From contig NYZG01000273.1 of assembly GCA_002687025.1 (NCBI GenBank), forward strand, positions 1 through 10,084: DNA of 10,084 bases. The letters run 5' to 3'. Both the position numbers and the translations under genes were made by a program. The notes beneath the pieces were generated by a model. It was given only the letters and a program-made list of their open reading frames with translations, had not been told where the DNA came from and ran no database searches. Numbering within the stretch: position 1 is the first letter of the stretch; each line of letters begins with the position of its first letter. This document shows positions 5,825-10,084 of this stretch, piece by piece. The DNA is from Candidatus Poribacteria bacterium (lineage in GTDB: Bacteria > Poribacteria > WGA-4E > GCA-2687025).

Positions 5825-7990
5825 CTACCTGATCGGGCAAGCGCCCGTGGCACACTCGTCACCGATGATTTCCTCTTCCCACTCGGCCTTTTCGACCGCG
5901 TCCAGGAACGCCCGATCGAACGGCGCCGCGTTGGAGACCCGACGGAGGTACTCCGCCTCTGAGATCTCCTCGTAGGGAGCCAGGGCATACGCCGTCTGTT
6001 GCTTCGGGAGGAAGCTGATCCCCACGAAGTCGTCCCAGTTGTCCCAGACCATGCGGGTGACCGCGTCCCACTCGTCGTCACCGACGTACACGCTGATCGA
6101 GGTGTTATGCGAGGTGTAATGGCGCTGGAAGGCGAAGTAGCGGGAGAGCTGATCGACGGCCGGCTCGTCCTGGCTCGTCATCTTCGCCTCGGACTTCTGC
6201 GGGAACTCGACTACCCACGTGCTCGCCTGGCTCAGGGCTCCCTGCTTGCCTGCGGGGTCCAGCGAGTCGAACTTCTCGACCGCCTTCCACGGGTCGCTCT
6301 CGCCGGAGTCCCACTGCCCGACCTCGGGGTATACCGAGTAGTTCATGTAGAGCATCGTCCTAGCGAGCGGGTCTGCCGACGAGATCCGCACGCGACGCAC
6401 GAAGTAGGGAGCCCATGGGCGATGCAGGCCCGAGGAGACGCTCGGTAGCTGGCTGAGCGAACCCTCCGGCTTCACGGTGGTTGTGAGTAGAGGACGCGGG
6501 ATACGCATCTCGTAAGCGTATTCGTCGGCTTCCTCGTCTACTTCACGCCGCATCGTTCGGAGTAGGTTCTCGGGCGACTCACCCAACGACACGCCGCCGT
6601 CGAAGCGATAGACGATCTCGTCGCCATCGAACGATTCGATCGCGTCCATCCACCCGGTCATCGACACGCCGATGAGGCGATCCCGTTTCTGGACCGCGTC
6701 CCACTCGGGTAGCGACATGTCCACGTTTGTCAAACGCATGCCAACCCGCGTTGCCAGCCGCACGGAATGCATGAGGGCGGTGTGGTCCAGATAGCCGTCG
6801 ACGATGTGAGCCTTCACGTTAACCGTCGAGAGGTTGCACATGCCCCTGTCAGAGCACAAAACCTCACTGCATGGGTTGACCCCCTCGAACCATGGGCGCC
6901 GTTTCCGGGCGGCCTCGGCATTCAAGATGCCCGGCTCGCCATTCTCCTTGACGAGTTCCATTTGGGCGGCGAACTCGGGAAGGTCCGGTCGATGGTCATA
7001 CATGACCGTGTTGTTCGACATGGATCGATGTCTCAGGGCGGGATCGTTGTAGAAGTCGACCTTCGCCTTTACGAAGTTGCGGTCTCCAGGGCTGCCCAAA
7101 CTGATCTGACTGGTTCGGCGAACGCCTCCACACACCACCCCCTCTCCGATGGCGTTGCAGATATCCAGCACATCCACGGTGTGGAGCTGCCCGCCGGACG
7201 CTCGCACGAACTTCGCGACCTTCGTTAGGATCTGTCGCAAAGCCTCGGGTCCCGACGCTCGCCCTCCAAATGTGTCCAGCCGCTCCCCTTGGGGGCGGAC
7301 GGAGTTGTAGTTCAGCACGAGCCGCCGAACCTTCGGCTGGATGGAGTCGCTACGAAGCGTGTCGAGGAGCGTCCGCAACGCGGAGACCCACCCCTCCTTG
7401 GAGTCGCCCACCAGAACCGTCATCGTGCTCGTGTCCTGATCGATGCCGACCCAGGTATGCTCGCGTCGCTGCGACTTCTCCACCGGCGTGTACTCTGCGT
7501 GCTCGACTTCCAGGTCCGTGCGGAAGTCTGGGAGCTTCGCGACGTCACCCGGAAGCACGCGGAACCCGAATCCTGTGCCGACCATGAGTAGCAGGAACAG
7601 GTCACAGATCTTCTCAAGGTCGTCCATTACTGCGAACGAGCAGTTGTACTGAGATGACGGGAACTTCTGGCTGCTCTCGGTGCCCGCGATCCACAGACTG
7701 CGCCCCGACGGGAACATCCGGAGACTCCACACCGCGTCGTAGAGATGCTCGGCCTCGTCGCTCAGCGTCGCCCTCGACGCCGGTCCCGAGTAGAGCGATA
7801 TGCTCTCCTCGACGGTTCGTCGCACCGTCTCGTGCCAGTACTCTCGCCTCCCTTTATCCGGTAGCCACCTCGAGTAGGTGCGGGTGTAGACGAACTCCCC
7901 GAGTCCGGCCCCGGCAAACGGCGGCTTACGATCCGCATACCGGGAGACGAACGCGTCGGACAGGTAGGGCTCGTGGGGCAACTGAGACAT
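5825..7990 (-). CDS. nrdJ: Adenosylcobalamin-dependent class II ribonucleoside-triphosphate reductase, monomeric type
   Basis: Reduces ribonucleotides to deoxyribonucleotides using a thiyl radical made from coenzyme B12, with no second subunit and no oxygen. The length (721 aa) and C-terminus match the Lactobacillus leichmannii RTPR type rather than the longer dimeric NrdJ of most bacteria. Numbering from ATG 7990: Cys117 (SSQYNC) and Cys385 (GMCNL) are the redox pair; Asn372, Cys374 and Glu376 in NPCSE are the substrate residues, Cys374 carrying the radical; TVKPEGS 505-511 contacts substrate phosphates; the tail CATGACPIR supplies the shuttle cysteines 713 and 718. All key residues are present. 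ATG 7990 has GGAGAAG upstream; a longer form from GTG 8089 adds 33 low-quality residues and lacks a well-spaced ribosome binding site. No cobalamin riboswitch was seen in the 116-nt leader. Confidence 0.96.
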   Translation of the reverse strand: MSQLPHEPYLSDAFVSRYADRKPPFAGAGLGEFVYTRTYSRWLPDKGRREYWHETVRRTVEESISLYSGPASRATLSDEAEHLYDAVWSLRMFPSGRSLWIAGTESSQKFPSSQYNCSFAVMDDLEKICDLFLLLMVGTGFGFRVLPGDVAKLPDFRTDLEVEHAEYTPVEKSQRREHTWVGIDQDTSTMTVLVGDSKEGWVSALRTLLDTLRSDSIQPKVRRLVLNYNSVRPQGERLDTFGGRASGPEALRQILTKVAKFVRASGGQLHTVDVLDICNAIGEGVVCGGVRRTSQISLGSPGDRNFVKAKVDFYNDPALRHRSMSNNTVMYDHRPDLPEFAAQMELVKENGEPGILNAEAARKRRPWFEGVNPCSEVLCSDRGMCNLSTVNVKAHIVDGYLDHTALMHSVRLATRVGMRLTNVDMSLPEWDAVQKRDRLIGVSMTGWMDAIESFDGDEIVYRFDGGVSLGESPENLLRTMRREVDEEADEYAYEMRIPRPLLTTTVKPEGSLSQLPSVSSGLHRPWAPYFVRRVRISSADPLARTMLYMNYSVYPEVGQWDSGESDPWKAVEKFDSLDPAGKQGALSQASTWVVEFPQKSEAKMTSQDEPAVDQLSRYFAFQRHYTSHNTSISVYVGDDEWDAVTRMVWDNWDDFVGISFLPKQQTAYALAPYEEISEAEYLRRVSNAAPFDRAFLDAVEKAEWEEEIIGDECATGACPIR

Positions 7991-7995
7991 CGTGG

Positions 7996-8002
7996 CTTCT
8001 CC
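7996..8002 (-). promoter_or_regulatory. Ribosome binding site of nrdJ
   Basis: GGAGAAG on the minus strand, ending 5 nt before ATG 7990. It supports this start over GTG 8089, where GGA directly abuts the start codon. Confidence 0.7.
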
Positions 8003-8106
8003 AGAAACAGGTACAGAAAGACCCTCTAGCTGCCGTCTTGGCGCCGCCGTTCGACCCCGTGGGGTCCGGTCAATGGAGTTGGCTGTCACTCCGCCGTAAG
8101 GGGCGC

Positions 8107-8700
8107 CTACGACAGGGCGAGGATCCTCTCGACTTTGGTGGTTGCGTCTTGCGAGGCGGCGAGTATCTCCCTGATCCTCCCGGAATTGGCGTCGGCCTGG
8201 TCGGCTTGTGCCTCCAAATCCCGGAGCAGATCATCGTCGGTGGGAGGGTCGCCGAGCCTTAAAGAATATATGCCCAGCCGCTGTCGGACGACGCCGACAA
8301 CCAGACCGTTCACGACCGGATCGTCGAAGTCCGGCTGCCCACCCACGACCCGCTGAAACGTAGGCAGGAAGCCCCTCAACTCCTGTGCGGTGGCGTCCAG
8401 AATCTCCGGCGTCATGAGCCCGAATTCCCGGACGACCTCGCGTATCGCGACCTTGCCGTTCTCGACCTCTTCGTCCGTGAGGTCCGTGTCGTCACCGGCG
8501 ATCAGTCGCAGGAACTCGTCCAGGTAGTTCACCGTGAGCAGAAACTGCAGCATGTCGCACACCTTGTCCCCGAACACGTCGAGACACTCCACACGCTCTG
8601 GAGAGTACAGTCGCTGTCTGCGATAATCCTCGACGATCCGGGGACCGGGCTCCCGTGTGGGATCAGCATGCGGCTCAGCTGGTGGTGAAGCGGTGGTCAC
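8107..8700 (-). CDS. Hypothetical acidic helical protein, 197 aa
   Basis: Not recognised. GTG 8700 overlaps the dnaE stop in a GTGA arrangement (4 nt) and has GAGGAG 8 nt upstream, so the two genes are translationally coupled. The N-terminus (1-22) is Pro/Ala-rich and probably disordered. The rest is mostly helical, with hydrophobic runs such as MLQFLLTVNYLDEFLRLI (50-67) and VVNGLVVGVVRQRLGIYSL (129-147), too interrupted by charges to be clear membrane segments. The last 45 residues (LLRDLEAQADQAD to VERILAL) look like a coiled coil. By count there are 38 acidic against 21 basic residues. Coupling to dnaE suggests a polymerase accessory or structural factor, but no fold is identified. The gap to nrdJ is 116 nt. 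Confidence 0.83.
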   Translation of the reverse strand: MTTASPPAEPHADPTREPGPRIVEDYRRQRLYSPERVECLDVFGDKVCDMLQFLLTVNYLDEFLRLIAGDDTDLTDEEVENGKVAIREVVREFGLMTPEILDATAQELRGFLPTFQRVVGGQPDFDDPVVNGLVVGVVRQRLGIYSLRLGDPPTDDDLLRDLEAQADQADANSGRIREILAASQDATTKVERILALS

Positions 8701-10010
8701 GAAGCCATCTCCTCGGGGAAGTCCTGCACCTGTTCCACGATGCTGACGTGTTTCAGAGAGTCCAGATACGCTTGGAGTTCACCGCTCATGGCGACGCTGC
8801 GAAGCAGCCCCACGGTTCCCCCACACTCCAGGTAGACCGGGCTATCGCCCTGGGGAGACAGGAGGACCTCCTCGCGAGCGTCCAGGATCTTCTGCATCGG
8901 CAGTCGTCGACAGTTGATTCCCACGCGGTATGACTGACGAGACAGGGCCCCGAGATTACCAAGCACCGACACGTTCCGGAGCCGCAACACGAACGTGTGA
9001 CCCTCTTTCCACTCGACCTTCGCTTCGAATCGGATCACGTTTCCGATCGCGATGGATTTCTCCTTGATGTGTTCGTTGTAGAAGACGAGGGCCTCGATCG
9101 AGTGCGTCCCATCTCCGACGCGAATCTCGGTGTACTGTCGCTTGCTCGCTTTCGCAGTTCGCTGCTTGACGAAGCTGATGACCCCGGCGAATTCGCAGGT
9201 GTCCCCGTGATCCCGTGGCTCCAGGGAAGAGAACTCGACGAGACCGGCCCCGGCGATGAGCTCCGCATAGCTGGCTAGCGGGTCTCCCGAGACGAACATA
9301 CCGAGCACCTCGTTCTCTCGACTCAGGACGTGGTCCAGGTTCAGGTGGAAGGTTTGGAACGCGTGCAGGGCTTCGGTCCACTTGTCGAGGCCACGCCGAT
9401 TGGTCTCCTTCTCCAGGTCGCGGAGCTCGTAGTAGGTGACCTTCTCCTTGAGCAGCGCCTCGACATCGTTGTAGAAGCCCTGCCCGGACGGGTAGAGCGG
9501 GTTGTCCACACACTTCTTCCGCCACATGTTCACGTGCTCGAGAGCCGCAATGATCCGCCCTCGCAGATGCAGCTTCTCGGGAAGCTCCATGGATGGGTCC
9601 ACGCCGACCATGGAATCCATCAGTCCGATCTCGACCATGTCGACGACCAGGCTGTTCTTGAGCTTCTTGGGGGCCGCGGCCAGAAGAAACTCCTCAAGCT
9701 CGTGGTGTTCCGGGTTCCCCATGAGCTCGACCAGGTACGTGCTGCCGTTGGAAGAGATCCCCTTCAAGCCCTCTAGACCCATGCAGATCTGGGCGCCGCC
9801 CTCGACGACCTGACACATCGGGGTGGCCGCTCGGAGGTCGGGCTGGAGCACCTCGACCCCGTTGCGGGGAGCGTCGTAGACGTACTCGACCATCCGGTCC
9901 TGATTGCGAACGCGGAGCTCCTGGTTGATCAGGGCCGCGTAGAAGATGGCCGGGTGGTGACGTTTGAACCACGCCGTCTGGTAAGCACGAGTTTGCCGTT
10001 GTTGGCGCAT
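8697..10010 (-). CDS. dnaE: DNA polymerase III alpha subunit, C-terminal half
   Basis: This is the C-terminal half of a DnaE-type replicative polymerase. From ATG 10010: residues 10-60 are the end of the fingers (YQTAWFKRHHPAIFYAALINQE, GVEVLQPDL); 65-135 is the helix-hairpin-helix region (GLEGLKGISSNG); 233-248 is the ENEVLGMFVSGDPLASY signature that precedes the OB domain; 272-350 is the OB fold (FAGVISFVKQRT, DGTHSIEALVFYNEH); a C-terminal domain follows (351-437). The PHP domain, palm and catalytic aspartates are absent and must be encoded elsewhere. The canonical FNKSHA motif that normally precedes YQTAW is also missing. The frame stays open to the window edge, but the residues before 10010 do not look like DnaE. 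The ribosome binding site is poor (GGGGA 13 nt upstream). The stop overlaps the next GTG. Confidence 0.92.
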   Translation of the reverse strand: MRQQRQTRAYQTAWFKRHHPAIFYAALINQELRVRNQDRMVEYVYDAPRNGVEVLQPDLRAATPMCQVVEGGAQICMGLEGLKGISSNGSTYLVELMGNPEHHELEEFLLAAAPKKLKNSLVVDMVEIGLMDSMVGVDPSMELPEKLHLRGRIIAALEHVNMWRKKCVDNPLYPSGQGFYNDVEALLKEKVTYYELRDLEKETNRRGLDKWTEALHAFQTFHLNLDHVLSRENEVLGMFVSGDPLASYAELIAGAGLVEFSSLEPRDHGDTCEFAGVISFVKQRTAKASKRQYTEIRVGDGTHSIEALVFYNEHIKEKSIAIGNVIRFEAKVEWKEGHTFVLRLRNVSVLGNLGALSRQSYRVGINCRRLPMQKILDAREEVLLSPQGDSPVYLECGGTVGLLRSVAMSGELQAYLDSLKHVSIVEQVQDFPEEMAS

Positions 10011-10084
10011 ATGAACTTCGGATCCCCTGCTCGCGGCTCTACGGCGCCAAAGGCCACTCGGTCCTGCGCATGCAGTAGCGCTCC
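9929..10084 (-). other. Alternative open frame overlapping the dnaE start
   Basis: A second frame enters from the window edge and stays open until TGA 9929-9931, overlapping the dnaE start by 82 nt. In its upstream part (down to about 9983), 22 of 34 codons end in G or C, against 14 of 33 in the dnaE frame over the same bases. This is the behaviour expected if real coding lies in this frame up to about 9990 and then switches. It is either the 3' end of an upstream gene or one gene broken by a frameshift. I cannot assign a family. Confidence 0.4.

Noticed and set aside
5999..6448. 149-aa plus-strand reading frame antisense to nrdJ
   Set aside because: It lies wholly within the clear reductase gene and shows no family features.
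7991..8106. Cobalamin riboswitch or promoter in the nrdJ leader
   Set aside because: At 116 nt it is too short for a full B12 riboswitch and no B12-box was seen. A TTGACC on the minus strand lacks a suitable -10 partner.

Overview
The window looks like part of a replication and nucleotide-metabolism operon from a mobile replicon (a large phage, a megaplasmid or an integrated element) of a high-GC bacterium. Coding GC is high, start codons are preceded by GGAGG/GAGG-type Shine-Dalgarno sequences, and genes are tightly packed with short overlaps. Three large genes have recognisable functions: the C-terminal half of a DnaE-type DNA polymerase III alpha subunit, a monomeric-type adenosylcobalamin-dependent (class II) ribonucleotide reductase, and a RecD2-type 5'-3' helicase. 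Small unrecognised genes are interleaved with them. This mix of replication enzymes and small orphans on one strand is typical of phages and large plasmids. An actinobacterial host is plausible but cannot be proved from the sequence.

Layout. At 1-447 (+) is the 3' part of an ECF-type sigma factor gene. At 448-1028 there is about 580 nt with no convincing gene. It holds an 11-bp perfect hairpin and a cluster of TGCGACAC repeats in both orientations. From 10010 down to 1029 all eight genes lie on the minus strand. In transcription order they are: dnaE C-terminal half (10010-8697); an acidic 197-aa protein (8700-8107, 4-nt overlap); nrdJ (7990-5825); a very acidic 102-aa protein (5737-5429); a 246-aa HhH-like protein (5414-4674); a 187-aa HhH protein (4687-4124, 14-nt overlap); recD2 (4046-1881); a 186-aa protein with an HhH-like segment (1897-1337, 17-nt overlap); and a 107-aa protein (1352-1029, 16-nt overlap).

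How the genes may work together. NrdJ would supply deoxynucleotides without needing oxygen or a second subunit, but it would need host cobalamin. DnaE would polymerise DNA, provided its catalytic half is encoded elsewhere or upstream of this window. RecD2 would unwind or repair DNA at forks and ends. The most unusual point is that the two genes just upstream of recD2 carry N-terminal segments that align by eye, without gaps over about 53 residues, with the tandem helix-hairpin-helix module of RecD2. The gene just downstream carries a related half-module. This suggests a local family of HhH DNA-binding proteins around the helicase. The second unusual point is that DnaE begins just where the conserved FNKSH motif should be, and the reading frame changes there.
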